Shown: positions 44,796 to 57,033, counted from the first letter of the stretch. The stretch: 64,000 bases of DNA from Ruminococcus sp. (GCA_017403985.1 JAFRDE010000020.1:124001-188000), one strand, 5' to 3'. A program made the numbers and translations. The notes: generated by a model not told the origin, from the sequence alone.

Positions 44796-46085
44796 TCAGT
44801 TGCGAGATTTCAACTCACCATTCAAGTGCTCCGCAACGCTTGAAGGCAGTTCTGCTTTTTGCGCAAAAGCAGTGAATTCAGCGACAACATCTTCAACGGT
44901 ATGGATCATCTGTCTGCATTTTGTTTTGGAAATATCCATCGCTGCGGCGCAGGCGATCATATCCTTTTCCGTAATATCCGAGCGCTTTTGATTAACGCTC
45001 ATCTGGTGCGCTCTTAACCAACGATTCGTCGGGTTATACGCATAAGTCAGATCGTAGGCGGGAGCCAAACTCCATTCACCTTTGCGGTTCATCAGGAAGG
45101 AGATATTCTTGACATGATCGTCGCAGTTTTTCGTCAGCATATTGAAGATCATGCGCAGGCAAAGTTGCTCCATATCTTCATAGGGCAGATACAGCTTGCG
45201 CAACACGCCTGCCGCCATCTCATAGCTTGTCGCAGTCTCATCGTTGAAGTCGTAGTGCGCCATCGCACCGAGGGTCTGCATATGGATCTTTCTGCCGCTG
45301 CCGGTCTCTCTGTCAAATCGCTTGGTCATAAAGTGAAATAAACCGTTCTCGCGATACAACCTGCATTCATTCATCTTAATCCCGACAGCCTTAGCCATCA
45401 GATGATACGCATATTCGATTCTGGTATAAGTCGGAGGATCTTTCACATCGTGATCTCCGTTGCCTCTGATGCCGTCGAACTTGATGATCCAATAGTCGTA
45501 TCCCGTTCCCGCTTCGATCTGCCCGGAGCGGATATCGTTGGTTTCTTCGTTCCAAGCTATAACAGCTTTCGCGCGCGCTCCTCCGGCAGACGTGCCAACC
45601 TGCATGATCTGCTGCATGACCTGATTATCTGCAGAAAGGTGCAGTTCATTCCGCTGCGTCAAAATATCTGAAGCCAGCCTCACCAGACTGTCGACATTGA
45701 TCTTTTCGCTCTCGTTGTATTTGGGACCTGTCACAGGTCTGAACTCCAGCGCACCCATACCGCGCTGACCGGTATAGCAAAGCCTTTCAACAGCGTTGAA
45801 GGATTCCGGCGTCCGGCCTTGTGAAGCAAGCCATTGATCAATAATTGCATTACCGAATCTATCCGGCAACGAATCCGCAAGCAGTCCCGGCAAACCGTGG
45901 AATGATTCTGCTGACAAACCGGCAAAAGAATACTGACGTGTACTGAGCGGCATAGCAAGCGGAGATACTTCTATTCCGCTGTTCAGAAAATCGTTATCAT
46001 AGCGAAAGGTCGCTATGTGGCTGTCATCAGGCAGCGCGACCGTTCCGATCTTCGTTCCCCATAAGATCACTTCTGCAAATGTCAT
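44796..46085 (-). CDS. hipA: HipA-family serine/threonine kinase toxin
   Basis: A 429-residue HipA-like kinase. Family motifs are GTSAGGARAKAVIAW (164-178, ATP loop), the catalytic loop NCDDHVKN (320-327) and the metal-binding APAYDLTYAY (341-350). E. coli HipA phosphorylates glutamyl-tRNA synthetase and causes growth arrest; the target here is unknown. The start overlaps the hipB stop as ATGA. The pair faces the left end of the element and probably stabilises it. Confidence 0.92.
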   Translation of the reverse strand: MTFAEVILWGTKIGTVALPDDSHIATFRYDNDFLNSGIEVSPLAMPLSTRQYSFAGLSAESFHGLPGLLADSLPDRFGNAIIDQWLASQGRTPESFNAVERLCYTGQRGMGALEFRPVTGPKYNESEKINVDSLVRLASDILTQRNELHLSADNQVMQQIMQVGTSAGGARAKAVIAWNEETNDIRSGQIEAGTGYDYWIIKFDGIRGNGDHDVKDPPTYTRIEYAYHLMAKAVGIKMNECRLYRENGLFHFMTKRFDRETGSGRKIHMQTLGAMAHYDFNDETATSYEMAAGVLRKLYLPYEDMEQLCLRMIFNMLTKNCDDHVKNISFLMNRKGEWSLAPAYDLTYAYNPTNRWLRAHQMSVNQKRSDITEKDMIACAAAMDISKTKCRQMIHTVEDVVAEFTAFAQKAELPSSVAEHLNGELKSRN

Positions 46086-46429
46086 TCTTCGTCACCCCAC
46101 TTCCAACCGGAGCTGTTTTCCTGCTGCGTTTTATTCTTAGATACCCGCTGCCGATCTTTGCCGAGCGTTCTGTAATCCTCAGGATTGAACGCAAGTTCGG
46201 GCAGGAGCAGATTCAGGTTTTCAAGCTGTCCCATCGCGCGTAGTACACGGATCAGGCTTTCCAATCGAACGTCTCCGCTATTCTCGATGGTTGACATCGT
46301 ACGCATGGAAATACCTGCGCGCTCTGCCAGTTCTTTTTGCGACAACTGCATATCCAATCTCCCGCGCTTGATACGCGCGCCGATCTCTTTCATGACAGCA
46401 AGATTATTATTATCGGCAGTTATTTTCAT
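46082..46429 (-). CDS. hipB: HipB-like XRE-family antitoxin
   Basis: A 115-residue protein with an XRE helix-turn-helix: LSQKELAERAGISMRTMSTIE (about 33-53). The C-terminal tail is charged and Ser/Gly-ended (SSGWKWGDEE). By family analogy it neutralises HipA and represses the operon. ATG at 46429 is preferred on spacing from AAGGTGA over the GTG at 46438. The pair is divergent from the Fic-hsd operon, with operators likely between them. Confidence 0.88.
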   Translation of the reverse strand: MKITADNNNLAVMKEIGARIKRGRLDMQLSQKELAERAGISMRTMSTIENSGDVRLESLIRVLRAMGQLENLNLLLPELAFNPEDYRTLGKDRQRVSKNKTQQENSSGWKWGDEE

Positions 46430-46587
46430 CTTTCTCACCTTAATATGAATTATCTTGCGTATAATATAACATATTATTGTTTAATTTGCAAGATATTTCA
46501 TATTAGATTTATCAAAGCAAGATAAACTCCCTGCATTTTCTGTAATATCAAGCCTAAAACTCGTTGCATTTTTTGTTTTGTTGGTTT

Positions 46588-46619
46588 AATTTTATCATTA
46601 TCACAAAAATGATAAAATT
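46588..46619. promoter_or_regulatory. Perfect inverted repeat, probable operator
   Basis: AATTTTATCATT (46588-46599) and AATGATAAAATT (46608-46619) form a 12-bp perfect dyad with an eight-base spacer. It lies directly upstream of the -35 box of the Fic-hsd promoter and between the divergent hipBA and fic genes. HipB is one candidate binder. Confidence 0.65.
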
Positions 46620-46623
46620 AATA

Positions 46624-46652
46624 TTGACAATGCGGTAATTGAATCCTATAAT
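46624..46652 (+). promoter_or_regulatory. Consensus promoter of the fic-hsd operon
   Basis: TTGACA (46624-46629), 17-base spacer, TATAAT (46647-46652): both hexamers perfect. About 55 bases ahead of the Fic start. Confidence 0.9.
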
Positions 46653-46706
46653 AGAATTGTATCAGAATAAGCTTATAAGACTATCTCAAAAGAAGGATTT
46701 GATCAT

Positions 46707-47768
46707 ATGAAAAAGCCGAATTATGTTGAGGGCATCCCTGCGCTTTTGCAGCCCGACATCGTATCCATGCTCACGCGCGTTCATGAATACAAAGGCGAAC
46801 AAATGCTGTTCGTCGAAGCGAAGAGCGACACGCTTACTCAACTTTTAGAAATTGCCAAGATCCAGAGCACGGAGGCGTCCAACAAGATCGAGGGCATTTA
46901 CACCTCTGACGATCGCATCAAGAAGATCGTTCTCGATAAAACCATTCCCCGCAACCGCAGCGAGCAGGAAATCGCCGGCTACCGTGACGTTCTCGCCACC
47001 ATCCACGAGAACTACGACTACATCCCCCTCAAGCCCGGAACGATCCTCCAGCTCCACCGCGACCTCTACAAATACAGCGGCAGTTCCATCGGCGGCAGCT
47101 ACAAAACTTCCGACAACGTCATCGCCGAAGAAGACGCGCAGGGCAATCAATTCGTCCGATTCGAACCCGTACCGGCATGGGAGACGCCCGAAGCGGTCGA
47201 AAACATCTGCGCCGCGTACAATGAAGCCCTGCAGAATCCCGACGCCGATCCGCTGCTGCTGATCCCGATGTTCATCCTCGACTTTCTCTGCGTCCATCCG
47301 TTCAATGACGGCAACGGTCGCATGAGCCGCCTGCTCACCCTGCTCCTGCTCTACCGAAGCGGCTATATCGTCGGCAAATTCATCAGTATTGAGAAGATCA
47401 TCGAGCAGAGCAAAAGCACCTATTACGAAGCCCTGCAAAACAGCTCAGCCAACTGGCACGAGGGCGCCAACGACTACGCCCCGTTCGTGCAATATATGCT
47501 CGGCGTACTGGTCAAAGCACACAGAGAGTTTTCCTCCCGCGTGCAGGTACTGTCAGCGAAGAATCTCAGCAAGCCCGAACGCATCAGAGAGATCATCAAA
47601 GGCACCCTCGGCAGGATCACCAAAGCCGAGATTATGGAACAGTGCCCCGATATCAGCCAGGTTACGGTACAGCGCACGCTTGCCGACCTGCTGGCAAAGG
47701 GCGAGATTATCAAAATCAGCGGAGGCCGCTACACATCCTATACTTGGAACAGGGAGAATGAAGAATGA
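46707..47768 (+). CDS. Fic-family adenylyltransferase-like protein with self-inhibitory helix
   Basis: A 353-residue protein. The Fic active site is HPFNDGNGRMSRLL (197-210), with the catalytic His. Near the N terminus SNKIEG (58-63) matches the inhibitory pattern S/T-xxx-E-G/N that blocks ATP binding in class II Fic proteins. A C-terminal winged-helix-like segment (from KPERIREIIKGTLGRITKAE) may bind DNA. Fic enzymes transfer AMP or related groups to proteins; the target is not known. It is the first gene of the operon and overlaps hsdM by four bases (ATGA), hence co-translated with restriction genes. Confidence 0.9.
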   Translation: MKKPNYVEGIPALLQPDIVSMLTRVHEYKGEQMLFVEAKSDTLTQLLEIAKIQSTEASNKIEGIYTSDDRIKKIVLDKTIPRNRSEQEIAGYRDVLATIHENYDYIPLKPGTILQLHRDLYKYSGSSIGGSYKTSDNVIAEEDAQGNQFVRFEPVPAWETPEAVENICAAYNEALQNPDADPLLLIPMFILDFLCVHPFNDGNGRMSRLLTLLLLYRSGYIVGKFISIEKIIEQSKSTYYEALQNSSANWHEGANDYAPFVQYMLGVLVKAHREFSSRVQVLSAKNLSKPERIREIIKGTLGRITKAEIMEQCPDISQVTVQRTLADLLAKGEIIKISGGRYTSYTWNRENEE

Positions 47769-49267
47769 TTACAGGAGAACTCAGAAACAAAATCGACAGT
47801 TTATGGGATATTTTTGCAGCGGGCGGATTAGTCAACCCCCTCGACGTTATCGAGCAGATCACCTATCTGATGTTCATACACGACCTTGACGAAGCGGACA
47901 ATCTCAAAGCCAAAGAATGCGCTATGCTCGGACTGCCGTTTACGAGCATCTTCAAGGATAAAGTGATGATCGGCGACCGCAAAGTCAACGGCAAATCGCT
48001 CAAGTGGTCGGTGTTCCACGATTATCCCGCACAGCAGATGTACACCGTCGTGCAGGAGGACGTTTTCCCCTTTATCAAGAATCTGCACAGCGACAAAAAC
48101 AGCGCCTATGCCAAATACATGGACGACGCGATCTTCAAGCTGCCCACCCCGCTGGTACTCTCCAAGGTCGTCGATTCACTCGACAAAATCTACGAGCTGA
48201 TGGACAAAGAGCAAAGCGCCGACGTCCGCGGCGACACCTACGAATATCTGCTCAGCAAGATTTCGCAGTCGGGGCTGAACGGTCAGTTCCGCACGCCGCG
48301 CCACATCATCCGCATGATGGTGGAGCTCATGCAGCCCACCCCCGAGGACGTCATCTGCGACCCCGCCTGCGGCACGTCGGGCTTTTTGGTCACGGCGGGC
48401 GAATATCTGAAAGAAACGCACAAGGAAGCCATCTTCTACAACAAGCAGAAGAAGGATCATTACATGAACCATATGTTCTTCGGCTACGACATGGACCGCA
48501 CCATGCTGCGGATCGGCGCGATGAACATGATGACGCACGGGATCGAGAGCCCGTTTATAGAATACCGCGACAGCCTCAGCGACCAGAATCAGGACAAGAA
48601 CAAATACAGCCTGATCCTCGCGAATCCGCCGTTCAAGGGCAGTCTGGACTATGACACCGTGTCAGCCGACCTGCTCAAAACCTGCAAGACGAAAAAGACC
48701 GAGCTGCTCTTCATCGCACTGTTTCTCAGGATGCTGAAGGTCGGCGGACGCTGCGCGTGCATCGTGCCCGACGGCGTGCTCTTCGGCTCGTCCAAGGCGC
48801 ATCAGGCGATCCGCAAAGCGCTGATCGAGGAGAATCGCCTCGAGGCGGTGATCTCGATGCCCTCGGGCGTGTTCAAACCCTACGCGGGCGTCAGCACCGG
48901 CGTGCTGATCTTCACCAAGACCGGTCACGGCGGAACGGATAACGTATGGTTCTACGATATGCAGGCTGACGGTCTGAGCCTCGACGATAAGCGCGCACCT
49001 GTCGCCGAGAACGACATCCCCGATATCATCGAGCGGTTCAGAAACCGCAATCTGGAAGCCGACCGCGAACGCACCGAAAAATCCTTCTTTGTCCCGAAGG
49101 ACGAGATCGTCGAAAACGGCTATGACCTCTCTATCAACAAGTACAAAAAGGTCGAGTATATCCCCGTCGAATACCCGCCCACCGGCGAGCTTCTCGCCGA
49201 CCTCAAAGCGCTGGAGCAGGAGATAGCGAAAGGTCTGGAAGAATTGCAGGAAATGTTAAACGGATAA
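47765..49267 (+). CDS. hsdM: Type I restriction-modification methyltransferase subunit HsdM
   Basis: A 500-residue N6-adenine DNA methyltransferase. Motif I is DPACGTSGFLVTAGEY (199-214) and the catalytic motif is NPPF (287-290). The N-terminal helical domain and YDVSIN-like C terminus (GYDLSINKYKKVEYIPVEYP) are typical. It protects host DNA with HsdS and forms the restriction complex with HsdR. The last about 20 codons are duplicated at 50117-50180, after the signal peptidase gene. Confidence 0.96.
   Translation: MITGELRNKIDSLWDIFAAGGLVNPLDVIEQITYLMFIHDLDEADNLKAKECAMLGLPFTSIFKDKVMIGDRKVNGKSLKWSVFHDYPAQQMYTVVQEDVFPFIKNLHSDKNSAYAKYMDDAIFKLPTPLVLSKVVDSLDKIYELMDKEQSADVRGDTYEYLLSKISQSGLNGQFRTPRHIIRMMVELMQPTPEDVICDPACGTSGFLVTAGEYLKETHKEAIFYNKQKKDHYMNHMFFGYDMDRTMLRIGAMNMMTHGIESPFIEYRDSLSDQNQDKNKYSLILANPPFKGSLDYDTVSADLLKTCKTKKTELLFIALFLRMLKVGGRCACIVPDGVLFGSSKAHQAIRKALIEENRLEAVISMPSGVFKPYAGVSTGVLIFTKTGHGGTDNVWFYDMQADGLSLDDKRAPVAENDIPDIIERFRNRNLEADRERTEKSFFVPKDEIVENGYDLSINKYKKVEYIPVEYPPTGELLADLKALEQEIAKGLEELQEMLNG
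49196..49260 (+). repeat. hsdM 3'-end duplication, copy A
   Basis: Codes for ADLKALEQEIAKGLEELQ at the end of hsdM. It is about 90 per cent identical by eye to 50117-50180. Confidence 0.9.
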
Positions 49268-49362
49268 GGTAACGGCAGGAGGATTTCAACAGAATTCAAA
49301 ACTGCCGAAAGCATACGCGAGAAAAATTTACAAGAGTATGAGGACTCTTATTAACAAAGAAA

Positions 49363-50097
49363 ATGAAAGAACGTATCAATTCAATCAGAAAAAAAAATAA
49401 ATATGTTATGAGCAAGAAATCCTGGCGTTATCTGTCAGGAACAATAACCTTTATTATTTCCATATTGATTATGTGGTTTACTGTTTCCGCATTTCTTGTA
49501 AAAGCTGTACCAAGCAACTCTTTTATTAATATTGTCAGCGGAGAGAGCATGGAGCCCACCCTCCGTAGCGGACAGTTCATGTTTGCCTCTGATGAAGCTG
49601 TCAAAAGGGGCGATATTATCGTGTCACATTTTCCTCAGGCACTTTTAGATATAAGACCTGAAAAAAAGTCTGTGACAATTATCAAAAGAGTGATAGGTCT
49701 CCCCGGCGAAACTGTTGACATTCAGGAAGACGGTACGGTTCTTGTGAATAATGTAGAGATCGATGAGTCATATCTTACTGATGAACATAAGAAATTAACA
49801 TATATGGAGGGCAAAAATAATCATGTAACTCTCAACAGCACTCAATATTTTATTATGGGTGATAATAGAGATGACTCTTATGATTCAAGATATTTCGGAC
49901 CCGTCAATATTGATGATATTGCCGGTGTTCAATCAACCGCTCCGACAAGTCAAACCGGTACAAAGTCAATTGTTATTATGATATATCTGTGTGTCATGAT
50001 GTTAGTTTACAAGCTGATTGATATTGCGGTAATTGAAGTGTTTTATAAAATCGTTACAAAAACAAATAGGGGTTGTAAGGAAAATGTCGATGAATAA
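49363..50097 (+). CDS. Signal peptidase I (S26) inside the hsd operon
   Basis: A 244-residue membrane peptidase. The catalytic Ser62 is in SGESMEPTLRSG and the Lys108 in VTIIKRVIGLPGE; GDNRDDSYDSRYFGPV is the third signature. Membrane helices lie at about 25-47 and 200-225. It cleaves signal peptides at the outer membrane face. The DNA is clearly more AT-rich than hsdM. Its presence between hsdM and hsdS is abnormal for a type I system and appears to be an insertion flanked by the hsdM-tail duplication. The start has no good binding site. Confidence 0.9.
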   Translation: MKERINSIRKKNKYVMSKKSWRYLSGTITFIISILIMWFTVSAFLVKAVPSNSFINIVSGESMEPTLRSGQFMFASDEAVKRGDIIVSHFPQALLDIRPEKKSVTIIKRVIGLPGETVDIQEDGTVLVNNVEIDESYLTDEHKKLTYMEGKNNHVTLNSTQYFIMGDNRDDSYDSRYFGPVNIDDIAGVQSTAPTSQTGTKSIVIMIYLCVMMLVYKLIDIAVIEVFYKIVTKTNRGCKENVDE

Positions 50098-50188
50098 GAG
50101 AATGATCGGGCGCCGCGCCGACCTCAAAGCGCTCGAGCAGGAGATAGCGAAAGGTCTGAAAGAATTGGAGGGGATGTTGGGTGAATAA
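50090..50188 (+). pseudogene. Duplicated hsdM tail forming a 32-codon bridge frame
   Basis: ATG at 50090 overlaps the signal peptidase end; the frame reads MNKRMIGRR then ADLKALEQEIAKGLKELEGM and stops at 50186-50188, overlapping the hsdS start GTG (50181). The 50117-50180 part copies the end of hsdM at 49196-49260. It is probably the original hsdM 3' end, still coupled to hsdS, left behind when the signal peptidase segment entered. Confidence 0.8.
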
Positions 50189-51347
50189 AGTCAGATTAGG
50201 CGACGTTTGTAGAGTTGAACGTGGCGCTTCCCCTCGACCGATTAATAACTATATTACAACAGATAGTAAGGGTATCAATTGGATAAAAATAGGCGATACA
50301 AGCTCTTCAAAGTATATTACTAAAACAGAACAAAAGATTACACTTGAAGGGGCAAAAAAATCCCGATTTGTCAAAAAAGGTGATTTCTTGCTTTCAAATT
50401 CCATGAGTTTTGGAAGACCATATATTCTTAAAATTGATGGATGTATACACGATGGATGGTTGGTATTACATGATACATCGAATTCTTTTGAACCAGATTA
50501 TTTGTACCACTATCTGAGTTCACCATCTATGTATAATCGATTTAAAGACTTAGCTGTTGGTGGAGTTGTTAACAATCTTAATTCATCAATGGTTAAAAAC
50601 TTACAAATTGAATTACCACCAATTGATGAACAAAGAAAAATCGCGAATATTCTTGATAAAGCTGATTCGTTATTATTGAGTGAAAGCCAGAGATTAACCA
50701 TATTGGACGAGCTTGTCAAATCACGGTTTGTGGAGATGTTTGGGGATCCTGTTACTAATAATCTGTGTTGGAAACAGACTACAGTGGGAGATCTTTGCTT
50801 TGTTACAAAACTTGCTGGTTTCGAGTATACTGATTATATTCATTATCAGGATTCGGGTGATGTAATAATGATTCGTGGTTTGAATGTTAAAGATAAAAAG
50901 CTAAAACTTGATGACATTTACTATATTGACTCCTCTGTATCAGATATGCTTCCAAGATCGCAACTGAACGAGAACGATATTGTAATGACTTATGTGGGTG
51001 TGAATATCGGTGATGTGGCTCTGGTGGATGGAAATAATCGTTATCATCTTGCGCCTAACGTAGCGAAAATATCGCCTAATAATCATGATTCACTAAACTC
51101 GGTTTTCTTTGTAAATCTCCTTGCATTCAATAAAGAAAACTATGCTTCAAATGCAACAAACACTGCGAAGCAAGCGTTGAATATGAATAAAATACGTAAG
51201 TTGCCAGTTATGCTACCACCCATAGAATTGCAAAATCAATTTGTCAGTTTTGTAGTACAAGTCGACAAATCAAAATCGGCAGTAAAACAATCCATCGAAA
51301 AACTCGAAACCCTCAAAAAATCCCTCATGCAGGAGTATTTCGGGTAG
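50181..51347 (+). CDS. hsdS: Type I restriction specificity subunit HsdS
   Basis: A 388-residue protein with two target-recognition domains (about 1-140 and 195-345), each followed by a conserved helix: LPPIDEQRKIANILDKADSL and LPPIELQNQFVSFVVQVDKS. It selects the DNA sequence for HsdM and HsdR. Start is GTG, set by GGAGGGG seven bases upstream. The gene is AT-rich relative to hsdM and hsdR, as expected for a frequently exchanged specificity gene. No inverted half-hsdS copies are seen. Confidence 0.94.
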   Translation: MNKVRLGDVCRVERGASPRPINNYITTDSKGINWIKIGDTSSSKYITKTEQKITLEGAKKSRFVKKGDFLLSNSMSFGRPYILKIDGCIHDGWLVLHDTSNSFEPDYLYHYLSSPSMYNRFKDLAVGGVVNNLNSSMVKNLQIELPPIDEQRKIANILDKADSLLLSESQRLTILDELVKSRFVEMFGDPVTNNLCWKQTTVGDLCFVTKLAGFEYTDYIHYQDSGDVIMIRGLNVKDKKLKLDDIYYIDSSVSDMLPRSQLNENDIVMTYVGVNIGDVALVDGNNRYHLAPNVAKISPNNHDSLNSVFFVNLLAFNKENYASNATNTAKQALNMNKIRKLPVMLPPIELQNQFVSFVVQVDKSKSAVKQSIEKLETLKKSLMQEYFG

Positions 51348-51360
51348 AAAGGAAATGATT

Positions 51361-52098
51361 ATGAGATATAGTAAAATGATAGTTATGATGAAACAAGATG
51401 TCGATCGTTATGACAATATAAGAGAAGAAGCAAAAAGAAGAGACACTCAGTATGTAGCTAATGTTCATTCTGACTTAATTGGCAAATACTCTCATTTAGA
51501 TGGGTTTCCAAAAATTCAGGATGGTACAGTTTGGCTCCAAGCTTATCCTAACACATACTTAGAAAATGTTATCAAAATCTTAGGCTTCTTGAAAATGTAT
51601 CTTTTGCAAAATGAAGAGAAGCAAGATGATAATGTACACGATACGAAAAAAAACTTAAAACCCGATTATAGTAAGGTGTTTATCGTACATGGTCATGATG
51701 GAGAACTCAAACAAACTGTTGCTCGAGTATTAGATAAGCAAGGAATTCGGCCTATCATCTTAAGCGAGCAAGCTAATCAAGGCAATACAATAATAGAAAA
51801 ATTAGAAAAGAATTCTGATGTTGGGGCAGCAATTTGTCTTTTTACAAACGATGATACAGGTAAGTCAAATAAAGAGAATAATTCTAATCCAAGAGCAAGA
51901 CAAAATGTTGTTTTTGAAGCCGGTTATTGCATGGGGCGTTTGGGCAGAGATCGTGTAGTAATCATTGCTGATCCTGATAATGAAATACCGGGAGATTTAG
52001 GCGGGATGGTGTATACAAGCAGTACTGATTGGAAAATCAGCTTATGCAAAGACTTAAAATCTATGGGTTATGACATTGATTTTAACAAACTTTTTTAA
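51361..52098 (+). CDS. TIR-like nucleotide-binding effector, copy 1
   Basis: A 245-residue protein. Residues about 1-95 are a charged, helical N-terminal region. Residues 100-245 form a TIR-like domain of the group in Cap12/Pycsar effectors: VFIVHGHDGELKQTVARVL, LSEQANQGNTIIEK, AAICLFTNDD, ARQNVVFEAGY and GMVYTS. The conserved Glu in VFEAGY is the likely catalytic or binding residue. Such domains can degrade NAD or bind signal nucleotides. ATG at 51361 is preferred by spacing. It lies between hsdS and hsdR and is AT-rich. Confidence 0.85.
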   Translation: MRYSKMIVMMKQDVDRYDNIREEAKRRDTQYVANVHSDLIGKYSHLDGFPKIQDGTVWLQAYPNTYLENVIKILGFLKMYLLQNEEKQDDNVHDTKKNLKPDYSKVFIVHGHDGELKQTVARVLDKQGIRPIILSEQANQGNTIIEKLEKNSDVGAAICLFTNDDTGKSNKENNSNPRARQNVVFEAGYCMGRLGRDRVVIIADPDNEIPGDLGGMVYTSSTDWKISLCKDLKSMGYDIDFNKLF

Positions 52099-52156
52099 CT
52101 CATTGGTTAAAGAGATACTTATTACCAGCATTTTAGTGTAAACAGGAGAATAGCAT

Positions 52157-52912
52157 ATGAGCAATAAAGAAACAATACAAGGAATTATATCCGATATCGA
52201 TAACTTGATTCTTAGCTGTGAACCATTTTCGTCTACTCCGTTCCAAAAATGGTACTATAAAACCGAGCGGTTTATGAAAAGATATTTTGGTTACGGTGAT
52301 GAATACAGACGATGGTGTGAATACTTTATTGGAGAAAACGACCCTAATACATGGACGTTACTCGGAACTGATGAAGTCTTGCAAAAGATTCGCTCAGACT
52401 TTGAAGTTTATCTCGAAGAAATAGAAGAAGCAGAACTTGAAACTATAACTCAGATTCCAGAAAAGGTTCAAAAAGCTTTCGATAAAACAAAAGTTTTTAT
52501 CGTCCATGGACACGATGGCGAATTAAAGGAATCTGTAGCCAGAATATTAACTGCACAAGGAATAGATCCTGTTATACTAAGCGAACAAGCTAATCAAGGA
52601 AAAACGATCATCGAAAAAATTGAACATTATTCTAATGTTGGAGCAGCAATTTGTTTATTTACAAATGACGATGAGGGAAAAGCAAAAAAAGATAATAACC
52701 TTAAACCAAGAGCAAGACAAAACGTCGTATTTGAAGCCGGATATTTTATGAGTTATCTTGGAAGAGATCGCGTTGTAATGATTGCCGACACCGATAATGA
52801 AATCCCCGGAGACTTAAGCGGTATGGTATACACAAGTAGACACAATTGGAAAATTGATCTATGTAAAGACCTAATAGCTATGGGGTACACTATTGATCTA
52901 AACAAATTATAA
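52157..52912 (+). CDS. TIR-like nucleotide-binding effector, copy 2
   Basis: A 251-residue paralogue of the preceding gene. The C-terminal 140 residues match copy 1 almost throughout: VFIVHGHDGELKESVARIL, LSEQANQGKTIIEK, AAICLFTNDDEGK and NVVFEAGYFM. The N-terminal 110 residues differ completely (WYYKTERFMKRYFGYGDEYR), so only the effector domain is shared. This is a pattern of two sensors linked to one effector. Binding site AGGAGAATAGCAT. Inserted, with copy 1, between hsdS and hsdR. Confidence 0.85.
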   Translation: MSNKETIQGIISDIDNLILSCEPFSSTPFQKWYYKTERFMKRYFGYGDEYRRWCEYFIGENDPNTWTLLGTDEVLQKIRSDFEVYLEEIEEAELETITQIPEKVQKAFDKTKVFIVHGHDGELKESVARILTAQGIDPVILSEQANQGKTIIEKIEHYSNVGAAICLFTNDDEGKAKKDNNLKPRARQNVVFEAGYFMSYLGRDRVVMIADTDNEIPGDLSGMVYTSRHNWKIDLCKDLIAMGYTIDLNKL

Positions 52913-52938
52913 TACTAATCTCCAATATGGTGAAAACT

Positions 52939-56307
<3,369 letters not shown>

Positions 56308-56339
56308 AAGACATTTGATTGACTGAGCAGCTGCGATTT

Positions 56340-56446
56340 AAAACTCGACCTTACCGGTCGGGTTTTCTTGTTAACCGAAGTGTATAATTGAAAAAAACAG
56401 CGGGGACATTACACTACAAAGTGTATGCTTGTCCCCGCTGTGCTCA
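56340..56446 (+). terminator. Terminator after hsdR and a further long hairpin
   Basis: First hairpin: AACTCGACC-TTAC-CGGTCGGGTTTTC (about 56340-56368). Second: CAGCGGGGACA / TGTCCCCGCTG (about 56398-56442), with an inner ACACT/AGTGT pair. The second is too long for a simple terminator and may be a remnant of another element. Confidence 0.65.
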
Positions 56447-56607
56447 TTTCATATAATTCTTTTCCTCAATGGATAATAAGCTTTTTCTCACTGTTTTTCA
56501 AACACAACACAATTAATTTGTCGCTTTGATGGCAGCTTCTTGCCGTATTATAAAAGTCTTCTCTGACCGGTCAACGTCAAAAAATATTACGCAAATCAAA
56601 GAAAACT

Positions 56608-57015
56608 CTATCCGAGATCATCTGATGACTGAGTTCCTGATGAACCGTCATCCTGCGATTCCTCCATGGACTTTCGTTTGACGTTAAGATAAATCGCTTG
56701 GATTTCTGTCAGGAATGCGAGCTTATCATCTTCCGATAATGTATCGCTCTCAAAGATATCGGCAACCATTCTCAGAACTTCCTGCCGTCCTTCGATATGT
56801 TCCTTGGGTTCTGTTTTAATTCCGTACATCAGATATCTCGCAGATTGCCCGAGCGCGGCAGCAAGTTTTTCAACAGACTCTACCTTTGGTTTGCTGGTTC
56901 CTGTTTCATAATTCTGAATGGTTCTGGGAGAAATCCCGCTCATTTCAGCGAGCTTTGTGCGGGATATTTTCTGTTGTTTTCTGAGTAACTGAAGCCGTTT
57001 CCCGATATCTTTCAT
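56608..57015 (-). CDS. XRE-family transcription regulator
   Basis: A 135-residue protein. The helix-turn-helix is ISRTKLAEMSGISPRTIQNYETG (about 19-41), followed by an acidic helical C-terminal half. ATG at 57015 follows GAGGTGTTTATC. Upstream lie four AGCAA-type half-palindromes (57035-57177) and a divergent pair of promoters, so autoregulation and control of the adjacent RNA are likely. This is probably the element's repressor. Confidence 0.85.
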   Translation of the reverse strand: MKDIGKRLQLLRKQQKISRTKLAEMSGISPRTIQNYETGTSKPKVESVEKLAAALGQSARYLMYGIKTEPKEHIEGRQEVLRMVADIFESDTLSEDDKLAFLTEIQAIYLNVKRKSMEESQDDGSSGTQSSDDLG

Positions 57016-57033
57016 GATAAACACCTCAAAAAT

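Noticed and set aside
51361..52912. CBASS or Pycsar operon around the TIR-like genes
   Set aside because: No CD-NTase or nucleotide cyclase gene is adjacent; the neighbours are HsdS and HsdR.
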